A stretch of 64,000 bases of DNA from Comamonadaceae bacterium (GCA_027488115.1 JAIYCG010000020.1:1-64000); one strand, 5' to 3'. Positions 15,691 through 25,507 are shown, counted from the stretch's first letter. The notes: generated from the letters alone by a model not told the origin. Made by a program: numbers and translations.

Positions 15691-16472
15691 CTTAAGCTGA
15701 GAACCACGGGTGTGTGATCGCTGGGCCGTTCGTTTTTGCGCGGCACTTTGTCGATCACGCAGCCAGTGGCACAAGCTTTCAGTGCGTCTGTGATCAAAAT
15801 GTGATCGATGCGCATGCCGCGGTTTCGCTTAAATCCGAAGTCACGGTAGTCCCACCAACTGAAGCTTTTTTCAGCTTGCTCAAACAGCCTGAAACTGTCG
15901 TGCAAACCCAATTGAATCAGGCTGTTCAGATGCTCCCGCTCTTCAGGTGTGCAGTGAATGGTGCCTGCCAAACCCACAGGGTCCCAAACGTCGAGGTCAT
16001 CGAAGGTGATGTTGTAGTCGCCCATCAATACCAGCTTAGGGTAGGTGGCCATTTCTTGCTTGACCCACTGATGCAATGCCGTAAGCCAGCGCATTTTGTA
16101 AACGAACTTGTCACTGTCTGGGGCTTGGCCATTTGGAAAGTAGCCGCCTATGACACGCACATCACCAAATGTGGCCGCAAGCACGCGCGACATATCGTCT
16201 TCAAACCCAGGAATGTTTTTGATGACCTGCTTGCCTTCGGTGCGAGAAATGAGTGCCACACCGTTGTAAGTTTTTTGTCCAAACCATTGCGAGTGATACC
16301 CCGCTTCAGTGAAAGCAGCATGTGGAAATTTGTCATCGGTCATCTTCAATTCTTGCAAGGCCAAGACATCGATGGCCTGCTTAGGACCAAGAGCTTCTTG
16401 CGCTTTCAACCAGTCGATGACCTGTGGCAGTCGCACGGTGAGTGAGTTCACATTCCAAGTGGCAAGTTTCAT
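15687..16472 (-). CDS. xthA: exodeoxyribonuclease III / AP endonuclease
   Basis: A 261-residue enzyme of the exonuclease III family for repair of abasic sites. MKLATWNVNSLTVRLPQV with catalytic Asn7, LALQELKMTDDKFP with the metal Glu, VLMGDYNITFDDLDVW and the C-terminal MRIDHILITDAL ... SDHTPVVLSL (Asp-His pair) are all present and full length. It lies 23 bases downstream of folA on the same strand, probably as the last gene of thyA-folA-xthA. Confidence 0.93.
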   Translation of the reverse strand: MKLATWNVNSLTVRLPQVIDWLKAQEALGPKQAIDVLALQELKMTDDKFPHAAFTEAGYHSQWFGQKTYNGVALISRTEGKQVIKNIPGFEDDMSRVLAATFGDVRVIGGYFPNGQAPDSDKFVYKMRWLTALHQWVKQEMATYPKLVLMGDYNITFDDLDVWDPVGLAGTIHCTPEEREHLNSLIQLGLHDSFRLFEQAEKSFSWWDYRDFGFKRNRGMRIDHILITDALKACATGCVIDKVPRKNERPSDHTPVVLSLS

Positions 16473-16495
16473 GGTAGTTGATTGACTTTCAGGCT

Positions 16496-16996
16496 TTAAA
16501 CAATGCGTTGGTAAGTGACAAAGCTGAATCTCAAACCCGAAGCTGCTGTGTGAGACTGACGCGCAGTTTCAAGCCATGACGCATCCAATATAGGCGCGTA
16601 GGCATCGCCTTCAAAATCTTGCTCAATTTCAGTCACCTCAGCTTCGTTCGCAAGGGGTGCTGCTTGGGCGTAGATGTCTGCGCCGCCCATGATCCAAAGG
16701 TCTTTGCCTTCTGGGCAATGTGCCAAGGCCACAGTTAAACCCTCTTCGAGCGAATGAACCACATGAGCGCCTTCTGCGTGCCAATCTTTTTGTCGCGTCA
16801 AAACCAAATTGGCCCTGCCAGGCAGCGGTCTGAATTTGGCAGGAATAGATTCCCAAGTTTTCCGGCCCATCAAGACGGGGCTGCCCAAGGTGGTGCGCTT
16901 AAAGTGCGCCAAGTCTTCAGGCAGATGCCAGGGCATTTGATTGTTCAGACCAATGACACCGTTGGCAGCTCGCGCGTAGATGAGCTTGAGCTTCAT
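16496..16996 (-). CDS. folA: dihydrofolate reductase
   Basis: A 166-residue dihydrofolate reductase making tetrahydrofolate with NADPH. LIYARAANGVIGLNNQMPWHLPEDLAHFK carries the substrate-binding acidic residue after PWHLP, and VLMGRKTWESIP and LPGRANLVLTR are the NADPH motifs. The start at MKLKLI overlaps the thyA stop by one base (TGATG), so translation is coupled to thymidylate synthase. That fits the pathway, because ThyA turns methylene-THF into the dihydrofolate this enzyme recycles. Confidence 0.95.
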   Translation of the reverse strand: MKLKLIYARAANGVIGLNNQMPWHLPEDLAHFKRTTLGSPVLMGRKTWESIPAKFRPLPGRANLVLTRQKDWHAEGAHVVHSLEEGLTVALAHCPEGKDLWIMGGADIYAQAAPLANEAEVTEIEQDFEGDAYAPILDASWLETARQSHTAASGLRFSFVTYQRIV

Positions 16997-17829
16997 CAGA
17001 CCGCTACCGGCGCCTTGATGGCTGCGTGGCACTGATAGTCCAGAACTTCAAAGTCTTCGAATTCGTATTCAAAGATAGAAGCTGGTTTGCGTTTGATGTT
17101 CAGAGTTGGATAAGCTAACGGCGCTCTGCTGAGTTGCAGGGCAACTTGCTCTTTGTGGTTGCTGTAAATGTGACAGTCACCACCTGTCCAAATGAAATCG
17201 CCTACCTCTAAATCGCATTGTTGCGCCATCATGTGAGTGAGCAAGGCGTAACTTGCAATGTTGAAGGGCACACCCAAGAAAATATCTGCGCTTCGCTGGT
17301 AAAGCTGACAACTGAGTTTGCCTTTGCCACCTTCCACCAAGGGCGGTGCCACATAAAACTGAAAGAATGCATGGCAAGGCATCAACGCCATCTTGGAAAG
17401 TTCTGCCACGTTCCATGCACTCACAATGATGCGGCGTGAATCAGGATTGGTTTTGAGTGTGCGAATCACGTCTTCAATTTGATCGATGTGGCCACCATCA
17501 GGTGTGGGCCAACTGCGCCATTGCACGCCATAGACCGGGCCAAGGTCGCCATCCTCGCGCGCCCATTCATCCCAAATGGTGACGCCGCGTTCACGCAGCC
17601 AGTTGTTGTTGCTGGAGCCGGTGAGAAACCACAAGAGCTCTTGAATGATGGAGCGCAGATGAACTTTTTTGGTGGTGACCAGCGGAAAGCCTTCGTTCAA
17701 ATCAAAGCGCATTTGATGGCCAAACACACTGGTGGTGCCAGTGCCTGTGCGGTCGGCCTTGAAAACGCCGTGGTCGTTCACATGGCGCATGAAGTCTTCG
17801 TACTGAGAGCGAATGGGGCGTGTGGTCAT
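16996..17829 (-). CDS. thyA: thymidylate synthase
   Basis: A 277-residue ThyA that methylates dUMP with methylene-tetrahydrofolate. [29 protein letters not shown] starts the protein as usual. The catalytic Cys is in [12 protein letters not shown], the phosphate-binding Arg region in [23 protein letters not shown], and GDCHIYSNH is the nucleotide motif. At 277 residues it is slightly longer than the 264-residue E. coli enzyme, with a short extra segment after FYVAPP (VEGGKGK). The stop shares a base with the folA start. Confidence 0.96.
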   Translation of the reverse strand: MTTRPIRSQYEDFMRHVNDHGVFKADRTGTGTTSVFGHQMRFDLNEGFPLVTTKKVHLRSIIQELLWFLTGSSNNNWLRERGVTIWDEWAREDGDLGPVYGVQWRSWPTPDGGHIDQIEDVIRTLKTNPDSRRIIVSAWNVAELSKMALMPCHAFFQFYVAPPLVEGGKGKLSCQLYQRSADIFLGVPFNIASYALLTHMMAQQCDLEVGDFIWTGGDCHIYSNHKEQVALQLSRAPLAYPTLNIKRKPASIFEYEFEDFEVLDYQCHAAIKAPVAV

Positions 17830-17897
17830 GGGCTGTTCAAAATGAGTGAATTGAAGGCTTCGGAGGTGAACGGTTCGGAGATAAGTGGGACTGATCC

Positions 17898-19322
17898 CTA
17901 AATTTTAATCACTCTGCCAGGGTTCATGATGTTCTGAGGATCCAAGGCCAGTTTGATGGCCTTCATCATGGCCAAGGCGGTGGGATCTTTGTAGTGCGTG
18001 AGTTTGTCGGCTTTGAGGCTGCCCACCCCATGTTCCGCACTGATCGACCCATTGAAGGCTTTGACTTGGTCAAACACCCAGGTGTTGACCTCGTCTTCAT
18101 GGTCGTGCAAAAAGGCCGCACCATCGGCACCTTGCGGTGCTTGCACGTTGTAGTGCAAATTGCCATCGCCCAGATGACCAAAATTGACCAAGCGAATGCC
18201 CGGTATTTTGGTTTGCAGCAATGCATCGGTTTCGGCTACAAATTGTGGAATGAGCGAAACGGGAATGCTGATGTCGTGCTTGATGTTCAAGCCTTCATCG
18301 GCTTGTGCCAAAGGAATGGTTTCGCGAATTTGCCACAGCACTTTGGCTTGAGACAAATTTTCAGCCACCACCGCATCGGTGACCCAACCATTTTCCATGG
18401 CGGTTTCCATCAGGGCTTCAAAGCCCTCGCGTGCATGCAACTCAGACTCGTGGTCAGAGTTTTCGAGCAAGACGCACCAGGGTGTTTCTTTGTACAAAGG
18501 AACCCGCAGATGGGGGTGGTGTTTGTCAACCAAGCCCAGCGCAAACTGACCCATCACTTCAAAGCCAGTGAGGCCTGCCCCCAATCGCTCGTGCGCCATG
18601 CCCAAGAGCGACACGGCAGCTTCCATGCTCGGGACAGCCGCCCATGCAGTAAGCTGCGCTGCGGGTTGCGGATAAAGTTTCATGCAAGCCGCAGTGATGA
18701 TGCCCAATGTACCTTCGCTGCCAATCATGAGATTGCGCAAGTCGTAGCCAGTATTGTCTTTGCGCAAGCCAGACAAGCCGTGCCATATGTCGCCTTTGGC
18801 TGTGACCACTTCCAAGCCTAAACACAGCTCACGCGTGTTACCAAAACGAACCACTTGGGTGCCGCCAGCGTTGGTGCCCAAATTTCCGCCCAGGGTACAG
18901 CTGCCCTCTGCCGCCAAGCTGAGAGGAAAAAGATAGCCTGCCTTGTCAACATGCTCTTGCACCGTTTGCAAAATACAGCCAGCTTCAGCCACCACGGTCA
19001 GATTGGCGGCATCTAAAGAGCGAATTTTGTTCATTCTCTGCAAGCTCAAAACCACTTGCTGGCCAGAAGCATCGGGCACAGAGCCAACCACCAGTCCGGT
19101 GTTGCCGCCTTGGGGAACAATGCTGGTGAAGGTGTTGGCGCAGGCCTTCACAACAGCAGCGACCTCTTGCACGTTGGCGGGTCTGACAACGGCCAATGCT
19201 CTGCCATGTGAGCGCTTGCGCCAATCACGCTCCCAAGCGCTGAGATCGGTTTGCGGATCGTCGTGGGTGAGGACGTTTGAATCGCCACAAATCTGGCGCA
19301 GATTTTCCAACAAAGCACTCAT
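17898..19322 (-). CDS. FAD-linked oxidase, D-lactate/2-hydroxyacid dehydrogenase type
   Basis: A 474-residue flavoprotein of the GlcD/DLD family. The PCMH-type FAD domain shows [29 protein letters not shown] and [17 protein letters not shown]. The C-terminal cap has [15 protein letters not shown] and [10 protein letters not shown]. Such enzymes oxidise D-2-hydroxyacids (lactate, glycolate, 2-hydroxyglutarate) and pass electrons to quinone or cytochrome. The exact substrate cannot be decided. It starts nine bases after a DUF2069 membrane protein and is followed after 68 bases by thyA. Confidence 0.87.
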   Translation of the reverse strand: MSALLENLRQICGDSNVLTHDDPQTDLSAWERDWRKRSHGRALAVVRPANVQEVAAVVKACANTFTSIVPQGGNTGLVVGSVPDASGQQVVLSLQRMNKIRSLDAANLTVVAEAGCILQTVQEHVDKAGYLFPLSLAAEGSCTLGGNLGTNAGGTQVVRFGNTRELCLGLEVVTAKGDIWHGLSGLRKDNTGYDLRNLMIGSEGTLGIITAACMKLYPQPAAQLTAWAAVPSMEAAVSLLGMAHERLGAGLTGFEVMGQFALGLVDKHHPHLRVPLYKETPWCVLLENSDHESELHAREGFEALMETAMENGWVTDAVVAENLSQAKVLWQIRETIPLAQADEGLNIKHDISIPVSLIPQFVAETDALLQTKIPGIRLVNFGHLGDGNLHYNVQAPQGADGAAFLHDHEDEVNTWVFDQVKAFNGSISAEHGVGSLKADKLTHYKDPTALAMMKAIKLALDPQNIMNPGRVIKI

Positions 19323-19331
19323 AGGGATATT

Positions 19332-19763
19332 TCAGTGAGACGTTTTTGTTTCTTCAGCTTCATTGAGGCTGACACCTTCGCGTGCCATCTGAAAGCGCCA
19401 ACGCACGTGCAATGCACATGCCGCAAATAAAATGACACACAAAATTGTTTCGGTCAGTGCCAGCCCAGCCGACCAACCCTTGTCGCCCCAAGCACGCACC
19501 ACACCTTCGGTGAAATAAAGCCAAATCATGAGGCTCACCCAGCGGTAGGTGTACATCCGATTTTTCAACAAACCGGCCAACGGCCAGCACAAGGGGAGAA
19601 CTTTGATGGCCCACCAAGAGCCACCTTCGCGCAAGGGCGCCAGCCACAGTTCCCATAAAAGACCAACCAAAATAAGTGCCAAAAGGCTGACAACAGCAAC
19701 CCAGCGCGTTATTTCTATGGTCTTCGGGGTCAAAAATGGGGTGTGAGGTGTTGAGTCGTTCAT
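19332..19763 (-). CDS. DUF2069 inner-membrane protein
   Basis: A 143-residue integral membrane protein with four predicted helices. WELWLAPLREGGSWWAIKVLPLCWPL and RMYTYRWVSLMIWLYFTEGVVRA are the conserved DUF2069 segments found across beta- and gammaproteobacteria, often near YihY or WrbA genes, as here. Function is unknown. The start at MNDSTPHTP leaves 21 bases to the divergent yihY gene. A longer frame would overlap it. Confidence 0.85.
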   Translation of the reverse strand: MNDSTPHTPFLTPKTIEITRWVAVVSLLALILVGLLWELWLAPLREGGSWWAIKVLPLCWPLAGLLKNRMYTYRWVSLMIWLYFTEGVVRAWGDKGWSAGLALTETILCVILFAACALHVRWRFQMAREGVSLNEAEETKTSH

Positions 19764-19784
19764 GGCGATGGCATCATACCGGTC

Positions 19785-21008
19785 ATGAAGCCGATTGAAA
19801 CCCTCCGCGTCACTTTGAACGAAATCTTGCTGTTTCCGTGGCGGCAAATGTTGCTCACCCTGTGGCGTCGTTTTCGTGAAGTTCGACTTGGAACGACAGC
19901 CAGTTCCCTGACTTTCACCACCGTTTTAGCCTTGGTTCCCCTTTTTACCTTGCTTTTGGCCATTTTTACGGCCTTTCCAATCTTTTCAAAAGTCCAAGAC
20001 CAATTGCAACGCTGGCTGATCGACAGCTTGATTCCAGAAAGCATTTCCCGTCAGGTATTGGGGTCTTTGACGCAGTTTTCTCGCAAGGCCAGTCAGCTTG
20101 GCTTGGTCGGCTTGATTGCCGTTGTGGTGGCCTCGGTGGCCTTGCTCGTGACCATCGATCGGACCTTGGGTCAAATTTGGCGGGTTACCCGTCAACGCCC
20201 CTTGGCCCAACGTGTTCTGCTTTACTGGGCTGGCATCACGCTGGGCCCCCTCTTGTTGGGCGGTAGTTTGGCCATTTCATCTTATTTGTTCACGGGTTAT
20301 CTTTCTGGCTTGGGCGATTGGCTGCCTTTTTCTGTTCGATCTTTGCTGGACTTGGTTGAGTTTTGTTTGTTGGTTGCCTGTGTCACTGGCTTGTACTATT
20401 ACTTGCCCAACACGCACGTGGATTGGCGTCACGCTTTGACGGGGGGCTTTGCAGTTGCTCTGGGCTTGGAGTTGGCCAAGAAAATATTGGCTGTCTATTT
20501 GGCGCAAATGCCCTCGTACTCGGCCATTTATGGTGCGTTTTCTGCTGTGCCTATTTTATTGGTGTGGATTTATGTGGCATGGGTGGTGGTGTTGTTGGGC
20601 GCCGTGGTGACGGCCAGCTTGCCCGAAATTGGCCGACAGGCTAAACGGCAAGCGGATGGCCCTGGTTGGTCATTCAGGTTGGCCTTAGAGATTTTGCAAT
20701 GCCTATCGACCTCACGGGCCAGCTCGCCGCAAGGCCTTCGAATGTCGCAGATGGCAGATGAACTTCACATTGAACAGCGCCATGCTCAGCTTGTCTTGGA
20801 TGCATTGCAAGAACTCAGGTGGGTGGGGCGATTGGAGCAGTCCGACAACAAGCTTGAAAGTCAGTGGGTGTTGCTGGTGGACATCTCAACCACACAGCTA
20901 GCCCCCCTGGTGCAAAAACTTTGCTTGCAAACTTCGGAGGCCACCGAGTTGCTCTGGCAAAAAACCCAGTTGACCAGCCTCAAGCTGGCCGATGTGATTA
21001 AAACTTGA
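19785..21008 (+). CDS. YihY/BrkB-family inner-membrane protein
   Basis: A 407-residue protein with six predicted transmembrane segments in the first 280 residues (for example LTFTTVLALVPLFTLLLAIF) and a soluble C-terminal tail. The conserved YYYLPNTHVDWRHALTGGF and YSAIYGAFSAVPILLVWIYVAW identify the YihY (formerly RNase BN) family. Despite the old name, no nuclease motif is present. The tail resembles a winged-helix fold (MSQMADELHIEQRHAQLVLD). The physiological role is unknown. Its end overlaps the convergent DUF962 gene by 11 bases. Confidence 0.87.
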   Translation: MKPIETLRVTLNEILLFPWRQMLLTLWRRFREVRLGTTASSLTFTTVLALVPLFTLLLAIFTAFPIFSKVQDQLQRWLIDSLIPESISRQVLGSLTQFSRKASQLGLVGLIAVVVASVALLVTIDRTLGQIWRVTRQRPLAQRVLLYWAGITLGPLLLGGSLAISSYLFTGYLSGLGDWLPFSVRSLLDLVEFCLLVACVTGLYYYLPNTHVDWRHALTGGFAVALGLELAKKILAVYLAQMPSYSAIYGAFSAVPILLVWIYVAWVVVLLGAVVTASLPEIGRQAKRQADGPGWSFRLALEILQCLSTSRASSPQGLRMSQMADELHIEQRHAQLVLDALQELRWVGRLEQSDNKLESQWVLLVDISTTQLAPLVQKLCLQTSEATELLWQKTQLTSLKLADVIKT

Positions 21009-21336
21009 TCTTGCCAGTCCACATGTCTTTGTACATGACCCAATCGCCCATGAAACTGTAAAGAGGGCGTTTGAAGCTGGCGGGTTTGTTTTTTTCAAAG
21101 CCAAAATGGCCGATCCAAGCGCAGCCATAGCCGCACAGCAAACCGTACAAAAAGTATTGCGGTTTAGCCGAGATCATAAGCATGGCGAAGCAAAGCAAGG
21201 ACAGTGTCGATCCAAGAAAGTGAAGGCGACGGCAAGTGGTGTTGCTGTGTTCGTTCAAGTAAAAAGGATAGAAGGTTTCAAAGCTTGTGAAAGTGCTTGC
21301 GTCGGGCGCAAGCTTCAATTCTTCGGTGGTGTTCAT
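20998..21336 (-). CDS. DUF962/Mpo1-like membrane protein
   Basis: A 112-residue protein with FYLNEHSNTTCRRLHFLG (His residues conserved in the family), two hydrophobic segments, and AWIGHFGFEKNKPASFKRPLYSF. These motifs define the Mpo1/DUF962 family. The yeast member is an Fe(II)-dependent dioxygenase for 2-hydroxy fatty acids. The shared histidines suggest a similar metal site here, but the bacterial substrate is unknown. Confidence 0.85.
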   Translation of the reverse strand: MNTTEELKLAPDASTFTSFETFYPFYLNEHSNTTCRRLHFLGSTLSLLCFAMLMISAKPQYFLYGLLCGYGCAWIGHFGFEKNKPASFKRPLYSFMGDWVMYKDMWTGKIKF

Positions 21337-21358
21337 GCGGCCTCTTAAAAAGAACGAG

Positions 21359-22780
21359 TCAATGTGCGTTGGTCTGGAAGGGGGCTTTTAAAAAGCCCCT
21401 GAATCTGGCTCTGCCGCCTCTGGTTGGCAATTCGCTGAGTGCGTAGTTTGGAAACCGATTCAAAAACCGACCGATGGCAATCCTACCTTCAAGTCTGGCC
21501 AGACTCAAGCCTGCACATTGATGCACACCAAATCCAAACGAGAGATGTTTATTGGGCAGACGCCTAAGATCAAGTTTTTCGGGATCGTTAAATTGCAGGG
21601 GATCGCGGTTGGCGGCGCCTATGCACAAAGTGACCAGTGCACCTTCGGGCAAATTGACGCCATCTAATTGCGTTGCTTTCACAGCCCGCCGATTGCTCAG
21701 TTGATTGGACGCTTCAAATCTCAAAAATTCATCGATGGCCACATTGAGAATGTGTGTGGTTTGCTCTGTTTGCGAACTTTCTTGGGCGCTGGGCAATGAG
21801 TTGGGTGAAAAGCTGGGCAGTGTACTGGCTTGCGCGCTTAAGAGGTCAGACCTCAATTGAGCATGCTGCGAGGGATGTTCTAGCAAACTGATCAAAGCAT
21901 TTCCAATCAAATTGGTGGTCGTTTCATGACCTGCATTCAAAAGGAAAACACAGTTTTGGAGCAATTCAACTTCACTCAAGCTTTCGGAGTTTGTTGAATT
22001 TGAGAGTGTGTCTTTGTCGCCCAAAATTAAGCGTGTTAAAACATCTTGATCGGGATTGCCGGGGTGTTTTCGGCGATCGGCCACCAGGTCGCGCAAGTAG
22101 CTTAAAAACGCTTGCACGCTGCGATGGCCCAGTTCTTCTTGGGCGGTTGTGAGTCGAGGTTCTAGAGCGCCCAATATGGCCAATGACCAGCCTCTCAATG
22201 GTCCCCGATCGGCATGTGGCACATTGAGCAAATTGCCAATGACTTCAACGGGAATGGCAGATGCAAAGTCTTCAATCAAATCGCCCTGTTGCTGTTCTTC
22301 TAGTTTGTCCAAAAGGCCGTCTACCAGTTCGATCAAACCCTTTTCCATGGCGTCAATAGCGCGGCGTGTGAGTGCGCCCATGATGAGTTTGCGGACGCGC
22401 GTGTGCCGAGGGGCATCGTTAAACACCAGGCTGTTGGTGTGATGCTCGTAAAGCGGTGCATCGTGTCCCGGTAGCGCATAAGGTGCTTGGTTAAATGGGG
22501 CGTGGTTGTATTTGGGTGCAAACTCAATGCGCTTGTCGGAGCTGAAAGTAGCAGCATCTCGGTAGACCATTGCGAGATCTTCGTGCCGGGTTAAAAAGAA
22601 AGAACCATCGGGCATGAGCTTGATGGGTTCTTGCTTGCGCAGAGCTGCATACACAGGATAGGGGTTGGCCAGAAAGTCTGCAGGTAAATTGCGCAAATCA
22701 AACTGGCTGCAAATCTCTTGCACCCGTTGCGCTGTCATTGCAGGGGTAATGAGTGAAGACGAAATGAGGGCGGTGCGCAT
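21359..22780 (-). CDS. cytochrome P450
   Basis: A 473-residue bacterial class I-type P450. The haem loop FGFGVHQCAGLSLARLEGRI places the axial Cys at about residue 422. The I-helix has NAGHETTTNLIG, the K-helix EFLRF, and the C-helix HTRVRKLIMGALTRR. It is about 50 residues longer than typical soluble P450s because of a Ser/Gln-rich insert (about residues 325-350, SAQASTLPSFSPNSLPSAQE). The start is placed at MRTALIS, where ATG overlaps the upstream hydrolase stop (TAATG). No ferredoxin or reductase gene is adjacent. It is the third gene of a metY-hydrolase-P450 operon. Confidence 0.88.
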   Translation of the reverse strand: MRTALISSSLITPAMTAQRVQEICSQFDLRNLPADFLANPYPVYAALRKQEPIKLMPDGSFFLTRHEDLAMVYRDAATFSSDKRIEFAPKYNHAPFNQAPYALPGHDAPLYEHHTNSLVFNDAPRHTRVRKLIMGALTRRAIDAMEKGLIELVDGLLDKLEEQQQGDLIEDFASAIPVEVIGNLLNVPHADRGPLRGWSLAILGALEPRLTTAQEELGHRSVQAFLSYLRDLVADRRKHPGNPDQDVLTRLILGDKDTLSNSTNSESLSEVELLQNCVFLLNAGHETTTNLIGNALISLLEHPSQHAQLRSDLLSAQASTLPSFSPNSLPSAQESSQTEQTTHILNVAIDEFLRFEASNQLSNRRAVKATQLDGVNLPEGALVTLCIGAANRDPLQFNDPEKLDLRRLPNKHLSFGFGVHQCAGLSLARLEGRIAIGRFLNRFPNYALSELPTRGGRARFRGFLKAPFQTNAH

Positions 22781-23586
22781 TATTTTTGACAAAATTCAAT
22801 CATGGCGTTCAATGTTTCTTCGGGCGCTTCCACCATCAGTTGATGCCCTGCATTGACCATGGCCACGTGGCCGTCATGGGCCCATTTGATCAAGCTCTGT
22901 GCAGCTTTGGGTTGTGTCATTTGATCTTTTTTACCCAGCAGGAACAAGGTGGGGCAGCTGACTTTGCGCATGGAAACTTCGCCTTGATCGTAGGTGTCAC
23001 AAGCCTTGAAGCCAACGTTGAAGATATTTTCTTGGGAGTTGCTGGCCAACACGCGTCGCATCAGGGCTTTGCTGCCGCCCAGCAGCCAAGTCCCTGGCCC
23101 CAGAGCACTGGGTGGCGGCGCCAATGTTGAGTGTGAAAATACATTCACCATTTGAATGGCTTTTTGAGGATCGTTCAATGAACTGTCTAACAAGGCGGGT
23201 GAAACGCGCATCGGGTAAGCGGTACCCACCATCATCAAACGCGAAACTCGACTTGGATTTTCGGCCGTGGCATGCAGCGCAATGAGCGAGCCAAAACTGT
23301 GGCCGACTAACATGGCCTTGGATACCCCAGCGGCATCTAGCAGTGCCATGATGCTTTGCGCGGCCTCTTGCACAGAGGCTGGCGCTTTGCCGCCGCTTCT
23401 GCCGTGACCGGGTAAGTCAACTGCCAGCACATTCCAGCCATGGTTGGCGAAATAACGTGTTTGCAAAATCCAAACGCTGTGATCGTTGAGCACGCCGTGC
23501 ACGAACACCGCTGTGGGCTTTGTGGGGTCGAAATCTTTGCCCCCAGTGTAAACATAAAGTGGCGCGCCCTGCACGGTGTAGATCAT
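22780..23586 (-). CDS. alpha/beta-fold hydrolase
   Basis: A 268-residue hydrolase. VFVHGVLNDHSVW gives the oxyanion region, GHSFGSLIALH holds the nucleophilic Ser (about residue 97), an Asp lies near LFLLGKKDQMT, and the His is in VNAGHQLMVEAPEE. The fold resembles esterases and C-C hydrolases, and the substrate is unknown. It is translationally tied on both sides, with ATGA at the metY stop and TAATG at the P450 start. It may therefore act with one or both neighbours. Confidence 0.85.
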   Translation of the reverse strand: MIYTVQGAPLYVYTGGKDFDPTKPTAVFVHGVLNDHSVWILQTRYFANHGWNVLAVDLPGHGRSGGKAPASVQEAAQSIMALLDAAGVSKAMLVGHSFGSLIALHATAENPSRVSRLMMVGTAYPMRVSPALLDSSLNDPQKAIQMVNVFSHSTLAPPPSALGPGTWLLGGSKALMRRVLASNSQENIFNVGFKACDTYDQGEVSMRKVSCPTLFLLGKKDQMTQPKAAQSLIKWAHDGHVAMVNAGHQLMVEAPEETLNAMIEFCQK

Positions 23587-24911
23587 GCGGCACCTCCTGT
23601 TTGTGCGGCCGCTTTTTCTGCTGCCTTTAAGGCCCGCTTGAGGTCGTCTATCAAATCATGGGGATCTTCTAAGCCAATGGACAAACGCACCGTGCCGGGT
23701 CCAATGCCGGAGGCCTTGAGGGTTTCATCGTCGACTCGGAAATGGGTGGTGCTGGCTGGGTGAATGACCAAGGATCGGCAGTCTCCCACGTTGGCCAAGT
23801 GGCTGAAAACTTGCAAAGCTTCAATGAAAGCCTTCCCTTGTTCACGCCTACCCTGGATGTCAAAACTGAACACAGAGCCCGCACCGCGAGGCAATAATTT
23901 TTGCGCCAATGCATGGCTGGGATGCGTCTCCAGCATGGGGTGTCCCACACGGCTCACCATGGGGTGTGCCGCCAAGAAGTTCACCACTTTTTCGGTGTTG
24001 CTCACATGACGCGCCATGCGAAGTGGCAGTGTTTCGATGCCTTGCAAAATGAGCCATGCAGAATGGGGACTCATGCAAGCGCCAAAGTCGCGCAGACCCT
24101 CCCGGCGGGCACGCAATAAAAAGGCCCCCACCGTACTTTCCTCGTCGAACACCATGTTGTGAAAGCCCTCGTAGGCTTGCGTGAGTTCTGCAAACTTGCC
24201 CTGAGTGTGAGGACCTGACCAATCAAAGCTGCCCCCATCCACCACCAAGCCGCCGATCACAGTGCCATGGCCTGATAAAAACTTGGTTGCCGAATGCACG
24301 ATCAAGTCGGCGCCATGTTCGAAGGGCTTCATCAGCCAAGGAGTGGTGAGGGTGGCATCGACCAACAAAGGTACACCTGCTGCATGTGCAATTTGGCTGA
24401 CAGCTGACAAATCTAGAACGTCCATGCCAGGATTGCCAACGGTCTCACCAAAAAATAACTTGGTGTTGGGTCTGACGGCTGCGCGCCATGCTTCTAAATC
24501 GCCTGGTTTCACAAAAGTGGTTTCAATGCCAAAACGACTCAGTGTGTAGTGCAATAAATTGTGCGAGCCACCATAGAGAGCTGAGGAGGCCACAATGTGA
24601 GAGCCTGCGCCCATGAGGGTGGTGATGGCCAAGTGAAGAGCGGCTTGTCCACTGGCTGTTGCAATGGCCCCAATACCCCCTTCAAGGGCTGAAATGCGTT
24701 GCTCTAAAACAGCATTGGTTGGATTGCTGATGCGGCTGTACACATGGCCCGCTCGTTCGAGGTTAAAAAGCGAGGCGGCCTGATCGCTGGACTCAAATAC
24801 AAATGAAGTGGTGAGGTGAATGGGCACGGCACGCGCTCCCGTACTGGGGTCGGGTGCCGCACCTGCGTGCAATGCAAGTGTGTCAAAACCAGGATCTGCG
24901 TAACCGGGCAT
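23583..24911 (-). CDS. metY: O-acetylhomoserine/O-succinylhomoserine sulfhydrylase-type PLP enzyme (MetY)
   Basis: A 442-residue Cys/Met metabolism PLP enzyme. It opens FDTLALHAGAAPDPSTGARAVPI and shows YSRISNPTNAVLEQRISALEGG and GGSHNLLHYTLSRFGIE. The PLP lysine is in VHSATKFLSGHGTVIGG, and the MetY-type end is FRVDDETLKASGIGPGTVRLS. It should make homocysteine from O-acetylhomoserine and sulfide. The start at MPGYADPG has GGAG upstream. The last four bases overlap an alpha/beta hydrolase, and the P450 gene follows. Confidence 0.88.
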   Translation of the reverse strand: MPGYADPGFDTLALHAGAAPDPSTGARAVPIHLTTSFVFESSDQAASLFNLERAGHVYSRISNPTNAVLEQRISALEGGIGAIATASGQAALHLAITTLMGAGSHIVASSALYGGSHNLLHYTLSRFGIETTFVKPGDLEAWRAAVRPNTKLFFGETVGNPGMDVLDLSAVSQIAHAAGVPLLVDATLTTPWLMKPFEHGADLIVHSATKFLSGHGTVIGGLVVDGGSFDWSGPHTQGKFAELTQAYEGFHNMVFDEESTVGAFLLRARREGLRDFGACMSPHSAWLILQGIETLPLRMARHVSNTEKVVNFLAAHPMVSRVGHPMLETHPSHALAQKLLPRGAGSVFSFDIQGRREQGKAFIEALQVFSHLANVGDCRSLVIHPASTTHFRVDDETLKASGIGPGTVRLSIGLEDPHDLIDDLKRALKAAEKAAAQTGGAA

Positions 24912-25022
24912 AAAGTTTCTCCAACAAATTTCTAGCAAGATTCAGGCAAGAGCATAAGGGTAAGCTTTGACTGTTCTTTGCCAACATTGTGGGCTATATT
25001 TCAAGTTCATTAGGAGACCGCC

Positions 25023-25493
25023 ATGAAAGTCAGTGACATCCTTCGCGTCAAGGGACATAGCTTGATTACCGTCACGCCAGACGAAACAATGTCAACGGCC
25101 ATTCAAATCATGTCTGAAAAAGACATTGGCTCTTTGGTGGTCATGGAGCACGGCGAATTGGCAGGCATGCTGACCTTTCGGGAGGTGGTGCAAACCTTGG
25201 CCCAAAATGGCGGCACGATCGCCAATGTTTCAGTTCGCAAAGCCATGGACGATGCGCCCATCACTTGCACCAGTGAAACTGAAATGGACGAGGTCAGGCG
25301 CATGATGCTCAACAACCATGCGCGCTACATGCCGGTCATGGACAATCGCATGCTGATGGGCGTTATCAGCTTCTATGATGTGGCCAAAGCAGTGGTCGAC
25401 AGTCAGAATTTTGAAAACAAAATGCTCAAAGCCTACATTCGCGACTGGCCAGAAGGTTCTGATAAAGATCAGAAAGAAGCCCCCGCCCTCTGA
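25023..25493 (+). CDS. CBS-domain pair protein
   Basis: A 156-residue protein made of two CBS motifs. The first is at about residues 1-65 (VKGHSLITVTPDETMSTAIQIMSEKDIGSLVV) and the second at about 75-135 (CTSETEMDEVRRMMLNNHARYMPVMD...GVISFYDVAKAVV). CBS pairs bind adenosine nucleotides and usually regulate a partner. No catalytic domain is attached. Its stop is 14 bases before the aroC start, so it is probably the first gene of CBS-aroC-MFS. TAGGAG precedes the ATG. Confidence 0.87.
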   Translation: MKVSDILRVKGHSLITVTPDETMSTAIQIMSEKDIGSLVVMEHGELAGMLTFREVVQTLAQNGGTIANVSVRKAMDDAPITCTSETEMDEVRRMMLNNHARYMPVMDNRMLMGVISFYDVAKAVVDSQNFENKMLKAYIRDWPEGSDKDQKEAPAL

Positions 25494-25507
25494 GATAATA
25501 GGTGCCT

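Noticed and set aside
24967..25000. TTGACT and TATATT upstream of the CBS-domain gene as a promoter
   Set aside because: The two hexamers are 22 bp apart, outside the range for sigma-70. No better-spaced pair was found.
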